A DNA stretch of 64,000 nt from Duganella aquatilis (GCF_009674565.1 NZ_WKJL01000001.1:434001-498000); one strand, 5' to 3'. Positions 42,201-50,306 are shown, numbered from the stretch's first letter. Translations and numbers: made by a program. Notes: a model not told the origin generated them from the letters alone.

Positions 42201-44750
42201 CAGCGCATCGGTTTTGGTCAGGGCGTCGGCGCTTTTCTGCTTCACGGCGATCAGCCGCTCGGTCTGGGCGATGTCGTTGGCAGTCAGTTCCAAATCAGCG
42301 GCATGCACCAGGCGATCCTGCAGGCGCGCCACGGTCAGTGCTTCGATCTGCGCCTTGGTCAGCCCGAAGGTAGCAGCCGCCTGTTCGTTCGCTGCGGCCT
42401 CGGCGGCTGCGGTGGCGAAGTCCTGGCGGCGCTGCTCGTTGAGCTCCGCAATGGCAGCGGCCACGCTGCGCTGAGACTTCAGCGCCTTCTCCGACGCATC
42501 CTCCTCCGCCAGCGCCGCGCGCACTGATGCCAGTTGGCCGGCCGTCAGCTTCACTTTGCCGCTGGCCAGCTCCTGGTCGAGCTTGATTCGCGCTTTCTGC
42601 GCATCACTGGCGTCGATACCGGCCGCCAGCTCCAGCTTGTTCGTGGCAGTGGCCTCGCGGATCGAACTGATCAGGGTCTTGTACGCCTCGGCGGACTTAT
42701 TGGCGCTGGCAACTGCCGCCTTTCCCGCCTCCGATCCCTTCCATGTTTCTTGCGCGAGCGTGGTCACCCCTGCGGTGTACTCGGCCATGCCGATGACGCC
42801 TTCGGCGAGCGCGGTCTGATAAGTCTTCAGGTCTTTCTGGTACTGACCGCTCACGCCGGTCACGCGTTCGCGAATCTCTACCAGCGCCTTTGCCGCTGCC
42901 GTATTTCCGGCGCCGTCCGCAGACGCTTTGTTGAAGCGCTCAATGAGTGCTGTAACCTCGCCATACTGGCCGCCAAGGACTTTGAGAATTTCACCGCGCG
43001 CTTCGTAGCTCAAATTAGCGTAATCACCCTGCGATTTGGCGACCTTCTCGCTTTCAGCAATGATCTCGGCCAACTTGTCATCCAGCGGATTTTGCTTTCC
43101 AGTGGATGGCATGCCGGCGAGGGCCAGCTTGTTGCGCCGTTCCATGACCTCGATTTGCTTGGTCATCTGTACTACTACTTCGGCGGTGCTGGCCTTGGTT
43201 TCTTCCGCGGTCTTGGTATTTGCCTCCGTGCTGCGCGAGCTGTACCACGACCATGCAGTTGCAGCGAGCCCCAGCACGGTTACGACCGCGCCGACGGGGC
43301 CGCCGAGCAGACCCATTGCACGGCTCAGCAGACCAGCGGATGCGGCAGCCGTGCCAGTAGCGGCCGTCAGCGCAGTCTGAGCAGCCGTCTGGGCTGCGGT
43401 TGCCGCAGTGACCTGGGCGCTCACTCGGGCCTGCTGCTGCCCCAAGATTGCGAGCTCGGCGGTTGCGGCTGCGCGGGCTTGCTCGGCAACTGCAAGGTCA
43501 GCCTGCAAGCCAACACGTATCGCTTCCTGTACGGCCAGCTCGCGGTTGGAATCGCGAAGTACGCGCAGGGCGGTACTCAGCGCGCCGGCTGCGCTCGATG
43601 CTGCGATGGCCGCGCGCGCCTGCGCTGCCAGAGCATCCGTGCTGGCGATGGATGCCTGTGCCGTCTGGATATTGGCATTTGCAACACCCAGCCGCGCCAC
43701 CATTTCTTCACGAGCAACGACAATTGCGGCTTGCGTAGCCTGTAGGCCAGCGGTGGTGGCAGCCGTATTCGACACTTGGGCCTCTGCGCTGGCGATGATA
43801 GCAGCGCGCGCGGCGTTCTCGGCCGCGACTTGTGCGTACACCGCCGTGATGCGCTCATACGTTTTAGTAGTCCAGGCGGTCAACCAGTTCGCCACATTTA
43901 CTGCCGTGATCGTGCCGATCACGCCCATCAGGATGCTGAGGTTATTGGCCAGCAGCATGATGCCGCTCGTGAGCGCTGCAACCGTGCCGTTGGCTTGCGC
44001 CTGCGTGCCGGTGAACTCCAGCACGTTGTTCTTCAGCACGGTAAAGGCGCCGCTGATCGTCTGGACGTGCTTCGCCTCTTCCTGCAACTGCTGGAGTGCC
44101 TGCGGCAGCACCTGCGCCATGACCTTGGACGTGATCTCGCCATTGCTGGCCATATCCTTCAGTGCGCCGACCGGCACGCCGATACCATCGGCCAGCGCCT
44201 TCATCAGGCGTGGCGCCGCTTCGTTGACGGCATTGAACTCCTCGCCGCGCAAAGTGCCAGAGGCGAACGACTGCGACAGCTGCAACATGGCAGACGCCGC
44301 CTCGGCGCTGGTGGCGCCGCTCACCTTCAGCGCCAGATTGACGGTTTCGGTGATATCGGCGACGTTCTTTTGCGAGATGCCCAGTTCGCGGGTGCCGTTG
44401 GCGATCCGCGCGTATAGCGTGCCGGTCGCGGCCAGATCCTGCTGCGCGGTCGCGGCGATGCGGCGTACGTCCTCGACGGCGGCGGCGTATTCCCGCTGCG
44501 ACTGGGTAGCCAGTTGCAACTGCGCGGTGAACTTCGTGTATTCGTCGGCCATCTTGATGATGGCGCCGACGCCGACACCGATGCCGAGGAATTGCAGCGC
44601 CTGGGCAGCCTTGCGGGCGGCCACATCGATTGCAGTGACCTGCTGCTCGGCGCGTGCGCCGGCACCTCGGAAGTTCTCCATGTCGCGCGCAGCAGTGCGC
44701 GCTTCGCTGGAGTCGATCCGGATCCCGAGGGTGGCGATATCAACGGTCAT
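39249..44750 (-). CDS. Tail tape measure protein with C-terminal DUF4214-like segment
   Basis: 1833 residues, the longest gene in the module. The N-terminus carries the tape-measure signature (KFTAQLQLATQSQREYAAAVEDVRRIA ... GTLRGEEFNAVNEAAPRLMKALADGIGV), followed by long Ala-rich coiled coils (about 350-480) and hydrophobic stretches near 500 and 1000-1150. Length sets tail length in siphoviruses. Near 1640-1750 are two DUF4214-like units (AYQQYLGRDASSSEVDFWKDQAAGG and IYKTLLGRTGDAAGVDAWEAAIKAG), and then the usual tape-measure ending SVPYDMTANIHEGERIIP. The DUF4214 insertion is unusual. Confidence 0.92.
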   Translation of the reverse strand: MTVDIATLGIRIDSSEARTAARDMENFRGAGARAEQQVTAIDVAARKAAQALQFLGIGVGVGAIIKMADEYTKFTAQLQLATQSQREYAAAVEDVRRIAATAQQDLAATGTLYARIANGTRELGISQKNVADITETVNLALKVSGATSAEAASAMLQLSQSFASGTLRGEEFNAVNEAAPRLMKALADGIGVPVGALKDMASNGEITSKVMAQVLPQALQQLQEEAKHVQTISGAFTVLKNNVLEFTGTQAQANGTVAALTSGIMLLANNLSILMGVIGTITAVNVANWLTAWTTKTYERITAVYAQVAAENAARAAIIASAEAQVSNTAATTAGLQATQAAIVVAREEMVARLGVANANIQTAQASIASTDALAAQARAAIAASSAAGALSTALRVLRDSNRELAVQEAIRVGLQADLAVAEQARAAATAELAILGQQQARVSAQVTAATAAQTAAQTALTAATGTAAASAGLLSRAMGLLGGPVGAVVTVLGLAATAWSWYSSRSTEANTKTAEETKASTAEVVVQMTKQIEVMERRNKLALAGMPSTGKQNPLDDKLAEIIAESEKVAKSQGDYANLSYEARGEILKVLGGQYGEVTALIERFNKASADGAGNTAAAKALVEIRERVTGVSGQYQKDLKTYQTALAEGVIGMAEYTAGVTTLAQETWKGSEAGKAAVASANKSAEAYKTLISSIREATATNKLELAAGIDASDAQKARIKLDQELASGKVKLTAGQLASVRAALAEEDASEKALKSQRSVAAAIAELNEQRRQDFATAAAEAAANEQAAATFGLTKAQIEALTVARLQDRLVHAADLELTANDIAQTERLIAVKQKSADALTKTDALGYIKQLTEENRKFAADSIIDERARAAALTEIDADVWRKRIVLAGDGTEQQKQLQQQFDVWYRDQSIKLMLDEQREAIKKYDDVFRDGFADMLNHGKSGWKSFTTSLVTTFKTTVADQIYKMFAQPFVVRVVASLLGVTGAGAATAAQAAGGATGVAGSALSVASLYNAAKSAYAAVTGGFTSLASGVTETVQSGLNMLGTNTGFYSSAGSGLPASALAQGAGVVASYLAGAGVGKLIGSAISGEYQIGNHGSAITNISTIAGLFLGGPIGGAIGGAVSGLLNRAFGMGSKNVTSTSLQGSLTPTSSNIETVEAWTQKGGWFRSDKSGTDSTPLDATQSEAFSVTYKAILDVSKTLGDTIGADTAALSTRVQQLNIDLTGMKDATAQQEAITKFFAGVADTIGTELVPNLAQFQNEGEALSATLQRVATDYASVDVILGSIGKTFGAVGVSSIAARENLIKAAGGLDALSSSVSYFQQNVLSDSERLAQTQKDLAEQLQKLGLANFDSLDQYKQIVLGVDTTTQAGADLFAALLKLAPEVKAVAEAADAAVKAAKDLAEAKASEELERIAKAAEALTSAVDAALGQLESAISRQKDVLNAAYQAATDKLQASIDNVTSSVSKLQSLSQSLRSTLDALSGTDGSLSDRQAAQAQIEAALAIAKAGGPLPDADSLKNALSTVSKDASDQFSTYLDYQRDLYRTQSSVSQLADLTDNQLSTAEQTLATLQDQKDQLQKDHEAELAKLDEMLDQAKAQVDVLNGVSTALVSIPQALAALAQSISAAMNNSVAAAASQAQAAYQQYLGRDASSSEVDFWKDQAAGGVNVVGAIAGSDEAKIQDIYKTLLGRTGDAAGVDAWEAAIKAGMSWDQIKQGFLGSDEYQKLHSFDVGTNSVPYDMTANIHEGERIIPAADNRELMARLRAPIGDNSDLVSELQAQRAENAEMRQMLEAHLYAIAKNTLETADFLDGAVNGGVPLATKEVEETA

Positions 44751-44767
44751 TGGCAGCCCAAAAGAAA

Positions 44768-44788
44768 AGACCGCCTCAAGGGCGGTCT
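44768..44788 (-). terminator. Hairpin after the tail-chaperone frame, before the tape measure gene
   Basis: On the minus strand AGACCGCC pairs perfectly with GGCGGTCT around a 5-base loop, followed by TTTCTTTTG. It overlaps the stop of the chaperone frame and would reduce read-through into the tape measure gene. Confidence 0.7.
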
Positions 44789-45128
44789 ATTGATTGCTTA
44801 AAAATATTTCATCGAGCGCGTCGATGCACTCGCCTTCAAACGGCGTGAGGCGGAAACCTTGGCGCCGCTCCCACGCCATGATCTGCTCGTCGGAGATGGG
44901 GTTGGCCGCCAGGCCGCCGTTGGTTCGCTTGCGGCTGAGCTGACAGAAGTACTCCCACACGTGCATCAGCTCGTGCGGGATCGGCGGCACGTCGAGCTGC
45001 GGCGGCGCCACGCCGGTCTGCGCCATCACCGTTTCGAGGTGCCAGCGCAACGTTCTGCCGTCCTTCTGCTTGACGCTCAGCTTGAGCGACGCCTCAGCGT
45101 GCTCAAGCAGTTGGCGCTTTAGATCGTC
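44787..45128 (-). CDS. Tail assembly chaperone, -1 frameshift extension (gpT-like part)
   Basis: 113 codons in the -1 frame relative to the upstream chaperone gene, with no start codon needed. From the slippery site the frame reads (FF)DDLKRQLLEHAEASLKLSVKQKDGRTLRWHL and continues to the stop at 44787. A TTG at 45050 is an internal start candidate only. As in lambda G/GT, a minority of ribosomes should shift at T TTT TTG and make a fusion of about 267 residues. The extension includes PIPHELMHVWEYFCQL. The two frames lie directly before the tape measure gene, the conserved place for this arrangement. Confidence 0.75.
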   Translation of the reverse strand, partial: DDLKRQLLEHAEASLKLSVKQKDGRTLRWHLETVMAQTGVAPPQLDVPPIPHELMHVWEYFCQLSRKRTNGGLAANPISDEQIMAWERRQGFRLTPFEGECIDALDEIFLSNQ

Positions 45129-45589
45129 AAAAAATTGGCGTCAACTTCCAGCGCGGCGATGATCTTGTCCACCCAGGCCGGGAACTTGGTCAGCAGCGCG
45201 CGGACGTTCGCCTCGGTAACCGGCAGCGGCTGGCCGCCCGAGGTGAAGCCAGGCAGGCCAACGGTCACAGCGATGGCGATCTTCAGGTTGCGGTCCTCGC
45301 CCAGGTCGAACAGCTGGCCAGCACCGGCATCGGTCTTGCCGTCGATCTGTTGCTTTTTGGTCTGGCTGCGCTTGATCGCAGTCACGGAGGTGGCGCGGAT
45401 AACGTCGCGGTACTGGGTGCTGTTCTTGCCGACGGTCTCGAAGCCGGCCAGGTGGTCGCCGTCGTCGTTGAACAGCACGCTGACGGTGAAAGTCTTTTCG
45501 ACAGGCTTGGAGTCGGCCGCCAGCAGCAGAGCGATATCGACGCCAGCGGTAGCTGCGGCGGTGGTTTGGGTGATGTTGTTCAGTTCCAT
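45119..45589 (-). CDS. Tail assembly chaperone (gpG-like, main frame)
   Basis: 156 residues starting MELNNITQTTAAATAGVDIALLLAADSKPVEKTFTVSVLFNDD. It is read to the TAA just past the slippery heptamer, ending VDANFLTI. Position between the tail tube and tape measure, with a second frame entered by -1 slippage, identifies it as the short chaperone that coats the tape measure during tail assembly. The ribosome site GAAAGG (leader GAAAGGTAACACC) fixes the start at 45589. The longer upstream frame is not supported. Confidence 0.8.
   Translation of the reverse strand: MELNNITQTTAAATAGVDIALLLAADSKPVEKTFTVSVLFNDDGDHLAGFETVGKNSTQYRDVIRATSVTAIKRSQTKKQQIDGKTDAGAGQLFDLGEDRNLKIAIAVTVGLPGFTSGGQPLPVTEANVRALLTKFPAWVDKIIAALEVDANFLTI
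45128..45134 (-). promoter_or_regulatory. Programmed -1 ribosomal frameshift site (T TTT TTG)
   Basis: On the minus strand, in the chaperone frame, codons read AAT TTT TTG ACG. The heptamer T TTT TTG is the canonical X XXY YYZ arrangement, and the -1 frame is open for 113 codons beyond it while the zero frame stops 6 bases downstream of TTG. Reading frame, position and gene context agree. Confidence 0.8.
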
Positions 45590-45718
45590 GGTGTTACCTT
45601 TCGCGTGGTAGAAAAATGCCCGCGCTCGCCCGCCGCTCCACGCGAATGGAGACAGCGGACGGGCCGGTGCTGGGGTGGCTTTCGCCAAAAAGAAACCCGG
45701 CGCGCGGCCGGAGATGAA

Positions 45719-46897
45719 TTAGCTCAGGGTGGTGTCCTGGAGCAGGATGGTCGACTTGCCGGCGCCGGTGCCAGCAGCGTTCGGCCCGGCCGTGAAGTCG
45801 TACTGGCGGATGATTTCCTTGTCGCCCGACTCGGTACCGCCGAAGACCTTCACGGCCGGCATGGCCATGACGAAGGCGCCGCCGATGCCGTCATCCAGGC
45901 GGCTGATCAGCGAAATCTGCTGCTCCTGGTCGAAGTAGTCGTCCATGGTACCGTTCTCGTAGTACACGCTGATCTGGCCGCTGGTGTCGATCATGTCCAT
46001 GAACACGTCAGGCGTCACATTGGCGCCGACCACCTTCCCCACCGAGGCGTTGCCGTTGATGTCCAGGCTGAAGTTCGTGCAGACTTTGCTGGCAACGCCG
46101 TTGATCACGGCCAGGCCCGAGGGCGTCACCAGCATGTCGCCACCACCCGGCGCAGCGGGATTCGTATAGTAGGCAGTGACATCCTTCTTACGGTCCTGCC
46201 CCATGAATGCCACCTCGGCGGTCACCTTGTCATCGGCGTTCAGGCCGAATTTCACCGACGCAATGCGCTGACCGGTAAAGCGAAGCGATTCCGACACGGC
46301 GCTGTACCATTTCTCGATCATGTAGCTGTCGTTGGTGTGGCCGGTCTCCGGGATGTAGGTGATCTTGCCCGGCACGGTCAGGCCGATGGCGGCGGCACTG
46401 GCGGCCGGCGCAACCACTTCCGCGACATTCAGGTCAGTGGCGGTTAGGCCGATGACCGTGTACAGCTTGCCATTGTTCGCGGCGGCGCCGGAGGTGAAGC
46501 CCGAAAACTTCACCAGCATGCCCACGGCCAGGCCGTCGGTCAGCCACGAGCCGGCGGAGCGCACGAAGTTCGGCGTCGATGCTGATGCAGTAACGGTCAA
46601 GCCACTCAGCGGCGCTACGGCGGTCCAGTCGCGGCGCACGATCGATGCCAGCAGATCCTCGATCGAGCCCAGCGCGAACTCGAAATTGACCGAGCCGTCG
46701 ACGGTACGGCCGCCGTGGCGCGCCATCGGGCGCTGGGCATTCGACTGGATGGCATTGGACTGGATTTTGTTCTTCTTCAGCGCGATGCCGTCGCTGATTC
46801 GGCGGAACTCACGCGCACCGGTGGCGCCCGGAAGCGTGCCGAAGGTGGCCTCTTTTTTACGCGCGACCCGCGTCAAAACGTTGGTTTGAATGGTCAT
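45719..46897 (-). CDS. Phage tail tube protein
   Basis: 392 residues (MTIQTNVLTRVARKKEATFGTLPGATGAREFRRI...). The first part, with DGIALKKNKIQSNAIQSNAQR and RRTVDGSVNFEFALG-like strands, matches the tail tube family of siphoviruses. A central beta-rich insert (SGLTVTASASTPNFVRSAG to VPGKI, about 100-190) looks like an Ig-like decoration. The gene lies between the tail terminator-like and chaperone genes, the standard tail order. The start has the repeated GAAAGGCTGCAAC leader. Confidence 0.87.
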   Translation of the reverse strand: MTIQTNVLTRVARKKEATFGTLPGATGAREFRRISDGIALKKNKIQSNAIQSNAQRPMARHGGRTVDGSVNFEFALGSIEDLLASIVRRDWTAVAPLSGLTVTASASTPNFVRSAGSWLTDGLAVGMLVKFSGFTSGAAANNGKLYTVIGLTATDLNVAEVVAPAASAAAIGLTVPGKITYIPETGHTNDSYMIEKWYSAVSESLRFTGQRIASVKFGLNADDKVTAEVAFMGQDRKKDVTAYYTNPAAPGGGDMLVTPSGLAVINGVASKVCTNFSLDINGNASVGKVVGANVTPDVFMDMIDTSGQISVYYENGTMDDYFDQEQQISLISRLDDGIGGAFVMAMPAVKVFGGTESGDKEIIRQYDFTAGPNAAGTGAGKSTILLQDTTLS

Positions 46898-46913
46898 GTT
46901 GCAGCCTTTCGGA

Positions 46914-46939
46914 CGAAAAAAAAGCGCCCGAAGGCGCTT
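46914..46939 (-). terminator. Terminator between the tail terminator-like and tail tube genes
   Basis: On the minus strand AAGCGCC pairs with GGCGCTT across a short loop (TTCG plus one base), followed by a run of T. It is the cleanest of the intergenic phage hairpins. Confidence 0.85.
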
Positions 46940-46963
46940 GGTTGGAAGTGGTGGTAGACGGCC

Positions 46964-47386
46964 TTAGTCAAATGCTTCGACGCGGTACTCGATGGTGATG
47001 GGAACCATCCAGAAGCTGGTACCGTCATTTCGGCCGGCGGCGGCGGACGGCGTGCTGTCGATGCGTACATTCAGCCCTCCCTGCTGCAACGTAGTCGGGC
47101 ATGGGAATAGCGCCTCAATTTCCTTGGTGATCGCAGCCGACTCGGTGACGCCCTTCCCTGCCGGCGTCCGGATGCTCACCTGGTACAGCCCGATGTAGCG
47201 CTTGTGCTTGCCGCCTTGGCTTGGGTTCAGCGTGCTGGCGGGCAGAAGGTCGCCCTGTAGGTAGCTCAGGCCAGTCGTCGGCGTGTAGGTCAAATTCCCG
47301 AACGCGCACGGCAGCGCCGGCGTACGAGCCTTGGCCCACGACAGCAGCCGCGTCTCGATTGCCGCGCGGGCGATGTCATGGCTCAT
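46964..47386 (-). CDS. Tail terminator-like protein (DUF4128)
   Basis: 140 residues (MSHDIARAAIETRLLSWAK...). The pattern RAAIETRLLSWAKARTPALPCAFGN, SYLQGDLLPAST and WMVPITIEYRVEAFD is the DUF4128 tail-terminator-like layout: a small alpha/beta protein that caps the tail tube. It overlaps the gp10-like gene upstream by ATGA and is followed by a strong hairpin. Position before the tail tube gene agrees. Confidence 0.8.
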   Translation of the reverse strand: MSHDIARAAIETRLLSWAKARTPALPCAFGNLTYTPTTGLSYLQGDLLPASTLNPSQGGKHKRYIGLYQVSIRTPAGKGVTESAAITKEIEALFPCPTTLQQGGLNVRIDSTPSAAAGRNDGTSFWMVPITIEYRVEAFD

Positions 47387-47784
47387 TGCAGTCCTCGCAC
47401 ATACTGTTCGATTGCCGCTGGCAGCCCGGCCAGCGTCACGCGGACCATGCCGGCCGGCGCTTTCACGCTGCTGTGGCCGTACTCAATCTCGCCGGCATAC
47501 GGCAGGTTGTTGACGATCCAGCATTCGCCGCCGGCCTTCAGGCTGGTGACTTGGCCGGCCATCTTGGCGATAGTGGCGGCGCCGGCCACGTCGACGCTGT
47601 CGAGCACGCCGGCTGGCATGTTCACACCGAACTGCCAGTTGGCGCGCAGGCGCCCGGTCAGCACCGGCGTGGTCATCACAACGCCCTGGCCCGCCAGCAC
47701 CACTGTCTGGCGAACCGCCTTGTCGACGTTGCTGCCGGCCTTGGTGATGAACTTCGATATATCGGCCGAGAACGATCCGGCCAT
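47383..47784 (-). CDS. HK97 gp10-like head-tail protein
   Basis: 133 residues. TPVLTGRLRANWQFGVN followed by ECWIVNNLPYAGEIEYGHSSVKAPAGMVRVTL is the family pattern of HK97 gp10-type neck/tail-completion proteins. The start ATG at 47784 overlaps the upstream stop (TGATG); a GTG one codon earlier is the alternative. It ends in an ATGA overlap with the tail terminator-like gene. Confidence 0.85.
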   Translation of the reverse strand: MAGSFSADISKFITKAGSNVDKAVRQTVVLAGQGVVMTTPVLTGRLRANWQFGVNMPAGVLDSVDVAGAATIAKMAGQVTSLKAGGECWIVNNLPYAGEIEYGHSSVKAPAGMVRVTLAGLPAAIEQYVRGLQ

Positions 47785-48161
47785 CACACGCCTCGGAGTT
47801 GGAGGGTGTACAGCACACTGGTATCGGTCGGCTGCAAGTCGATCACGTTGGCGATGGCATAGGCCTTGGCGCCGACCAGCAGCGTATCGGAAGTGGTTGG
47901 CGTGGGCATCGACGCCCCGTCACGCTGTAGCGGCGATAGCAGCAGCTGCTGGTCGCCCTGCTTGATCAGCGTGCCGTCGACGTCGTCCTGGTTGTAATTC
48001 AGCTTGACGCCGGTACCGGCGTATTCGGTGACGGTGCCGGCGCCCGGGCCGCCGATTTCGGGATCGTATTCCCCCGGCACCTCGCGCCGCAGCGTGACCA
48101 CCCCGCCCTTGCGGCGCAGCGATGCATCGGCGCGGGCGGCAGCTTTGGCGTAATCGGTCAT
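47784..48161 (-). CDS. Phage head-tail region hypothetical protein
   Basis: 125 residues (MTDYAKAAARADASLRRKGGVVTLRREVPGEYDPEIGG...). A basic helical N-terminus is followed by beta-strands (VKLNYNQDDVDGTLIKQGDQQLLLSP, TLLVGAKAYAIANVIDLQPT). It sits where head-closure (stopper) proteins are encoded, between the adaptor and gp10-like genes, which suggests that role. The family itself was not recognised. It overlaps both neighbours. Confidence 0.65.
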   Translation of the reverse strand: MTDYAKAAARADASLRRKGGVVTLRREVPGEYDPEIGGPGAGTVTEYAGTGVKLNYNQDDVDGTLIKQGDQQLLLSPLQRDGASMPTPTTSDTLLVGAKAYAIANVIDLQPTDTSVLYTLQLRGV

Positions 48162-48595
48162 GCCAACTCCAGCGTATCAATGCCCTTGCCGCAGGTGATG
48201 TCCAGCGCACAGGCTACCTCGACTGCTTCCTTGGCGGATTTTCCCAGGAACATGGCGGCCAGAGCGTAATCACGGCCACCGCCCATTGCGCAGAAGTTGT
48301 CTTCCACCAGCTCGTAGTGCCCTCCTCCGTTGCCGACATATTCGCGCACCTCGCCATTCGGGCAAATTACGATCGCATCCGCCCAGTTGTCACGATCAGG
48401 GCTCACTGGCCAGCGCTCCAAGATCGCGCCGCTATTAAACCAGACGAGTAGCGCGCGAGCATGTGAGGCTTTGCCAGCGAAACCAACGAGGCCAAAAGTC
48501 GTGCGGAAGATTTTGGTAACCGTCGAACCATGGCCGGCGCATGTGCTCTGCTTGTCGGCGGCCAGCGTCTTGCCGTCCCATGCAATGATCGTCAT
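48158..48595 (-). CDS. Phage Ntn-hydrolase / proteasome-beta-like protein
   Basis: 145 residues starting MTIIAWDGKTLAADKQSTCAG, the opening of HslV/proteasome beta-like Ntn hydrolases with Thr2 as the potential nucleophile. GLVGFAGKASHARALLVWF and VEDNFCAMGGGRDYALAAMFLGKSAKEAVEVACALDITCG follow the fold's later strands and helices. Proteins of this type occur in several phage head modules; whether they are active proteases is unknown. The start overlaps the previous gene by ATGA. Confidence 0.8.
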   Translation of the reverse strand: MTIIAWDGKTLAADKQSTCAGHGSTVTKIFRTTFGLVGFAGKASHARALLVWFNSGAILERWPVSPDRDNWADAIVICPNGEVREYVGNGGGHYELVEDNFCAMGGGRDYALAAMFLGKSAKEAVEVACALDITCGKGIDTLELA

Positions 48596-49107
48596 CCCCG
48601 CACCACCTTCATCATGCCCGCGCCGCCGGCCGCGCCAAAGAACGGCGCCAGCGCCGCTTCGATGGCGACGAAGCGCGAGGCGGCGTCGGTATTGTTCTCG
48701 AAGTATTCCGTTTCCAGCGGACCGGTCTTGTCGCGCTTGATCTGGTTGTTGCCCACGTCCAGATCGGGCATCAGGTCGACGCCAGCGGCGGCACGCGCGG
48801 CCAGGTCGATGCAGGCGTTCACCACCTCGGCCGGCACGACGGTGCTCAGTACTGGGAAGCGGTCGACGATCACATTCCAGCGCGGCCAGTCCAGCGCCTG
48901 CGCCTGGTAGACGCGGCGGCCGGCCCAGCGGGTGCGGTAGGTCGCCAGCATGAACCGGGTGGCGTTGCGCAGTGCGACCTCCTTGTCGGCTTCTGCGCGA
49001 GGCGCCCAGTCGGCTACGCCCAAAGCGGCGCAGCGTGCATCTGCGGCGGCCACGCTGGCGTAGCTCTCGGCATTTGGCAGGCCGACGCCGGTTTCGGTGG
49101 TTAGCAT
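48592..49107 (-). CDS. Head-tail adaptor / DnaT-like protein
   Basis: 171 residues from MLTTETGVGLPNAESYASVAAADARCAALGVADW, the opening of a phage family usually annotated DnaT-like ssDNA-binding, in practice a head-tail connector. The helical core has ATRFMLATYRTRWAGRR and VVNACIDLAARAAAG. The start 49107 was chosen by similarity of the N-terminus; ATG 49134 and TTG 49161 lie upstream in frame without ribosome sites. The gene stands right next to a divergent plus-strand insertion, which may have displaced its original leader. Confidence 0.75.
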   Translation of the reverse strand: MLTTETGVGLPNAESYASVAAADARCAALGVADWAPRAEADKEVALRNATRFMLATYRTRWAGRRVYQAQALDWPRWNVIVDRFPVLSTVVPAEVVNACIDLAARAAAGVDLMPDLDVGNNQIKRDKTGPLETEYFENNTDAASRFVAIEAALAPFFGAAGGAGMMKVVRG

Positions 49108-49181
49108 AGATTGGTCTTGCCCGAGAGCATTCATGTAGGGTAATGTGTGATAGCAATACAATAATTAAATCGGAGAATTTG

Positions 49182-50306
49182 ATGCTTCCTCCCGCGCCAC
49201 GCCTGTCCAGCGAGCAAGAGCAAATTGTGGAAAACTTCATCAACTTGTCGTTCGGTACTGCACGGCTGTATAGATCAGAGAGGTACAGCTACGTCGAGAA
49301 CGGCAAGAAATTAATTGACGAGCCTTGTGATCTATTTTGGTATGGCGACGGCGTCGTCGTATTGTTCAATTTAACCAAGAGCCGACTATCAGCAGGGAAA
49401 CAGACTAAACACAATGTAGACCAGCTGAGAAAGTACATTCAAAGATGGAAAACTCACGATGAATGCTTCACGCTGGTGGGTGAAAATAGATTTGGGACAC
49501 GCTGCAGCGTACCTTTTGCAGATGTTGAGCGAATTGTCGCAATTTCACTAATTGGAAGGAAATGCGGGATTACAGCGTTGCCCTGCGACCCCTATAGTGA
49601 AGAAATATGGATAAATGCTCCGGATGTTCTGCTTGAACAATTGGCAGAATTCAGCGGATCCTTAGTAGATTTACTACTTATCGCATTTCATTGTATAAAT
49701 AGCCCCGACAAGTCTTATACAAGCCTAACGTCATATATCAAAGAATACGTAAATAGTGCGCTTGAAAATTCGGACATTCGAGAGGTGAGCGTTGCGGAAG
49801 GTTTTACCAAAGATGTGGCGGCGATCCAGAGGTACTTAGAGTTTCCAAAATATGTAAATGAAGCTGCCAGACTGCAATATGTTTTTGACCTATCGCTTGT
49901 CGAGCGGTCAGTACTGGTTCATGCTGCATTACAACTACTGCATAAATCGGAGCCACCAAATTTTAAATATTCCTACATCCTAGTTATTAATGGAACTTAC
50001 TATCATTTCGTTTTAGCGACCGTGCACATGAACTCGTCCAACTTCCAGAAAGTTGTTCAGGACGGGCTAAATTTGATGGAAAAGAATAATAATGGAGAGC
50101 TGGAATCGATATTTTTCGGGTACGCGTGTTATGGATTCGGCGAGGACTACCGTTCCCCTTCCTTCATAGCTGTTGGCCCTGGTAAGCGCCGTTCCCAAGC
50201 AAAGCATTTCATTGACATTCATCTTTCCAGGCGACGTAGGATCAACACTCTATTTAATTATCCGTCGGGTATCTACTCTTTTCAGCACCAATATGTCTTT
50301 CATTGA
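49182..50306 (+). CDS. AT-rich cargo gene inside the phage head module; putative nuclease-like N-terminus
   Basis: 374 residues on the strand opposite to all surrounding late genes, visibly AT-rich, with its own ribosome site GGAGA 5 bp before the ATG. The N-terminal part (about 10-110) has an alternation resembling restriction-endonuclease-like folds: a helix SSEQEQIVENFINL, then DEPCDLFWYGDGVVVLFNLTKSR with an Asp followed by strand and Lys, then helix NVDQLRKYIQRW. The expected E/D-x-K is N-L-T-K, so activity is doubtful. The rest is helical and unrecognised. Independent strand and composition mark it as a moron; phage-exclusion or host-benefit functions are plausible. Confidence 0.72.
   Translation: MLPPAPRLSSEQEQIVENFINLSFGTARLYRSERYSYVENGKKLIDEPCDLFWYGDGVVVLFNLTKSRLSAGKQTKHNVDQLRKYIQRWKTHDECFTLVGENRFGTRCSVPFADVERIVAISLIGRKCGITALPCDPYSEEIWINAPDVLLEQLAEFSGSLVDLLLIAFHCINSPDKSYTSLTSYIKEYVNSALENSDIREVSVAEGFTKDVAAIQRYLEFPKYVNEAARLQYVFDLSLVERSVLVHAALQLLHKSEPPNFKYSYILVINGTYYHFVLATVHMNSSNFQKVVQDGLNLMEKNNNGELESIFFGYACYGFGEDYRSPSFIAVGPGKRRSQAKHFIDIHLSRRRRINTLFNYPSGIYSFQHQYVFH

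Noticed and set aside
45050..45118. Independent translation start for the second tail chaperone frame (TTG 45050)
   Set aside because: The frame is open upstream to the slippery heptamer and the protein makes better sense as a frameshift extension.
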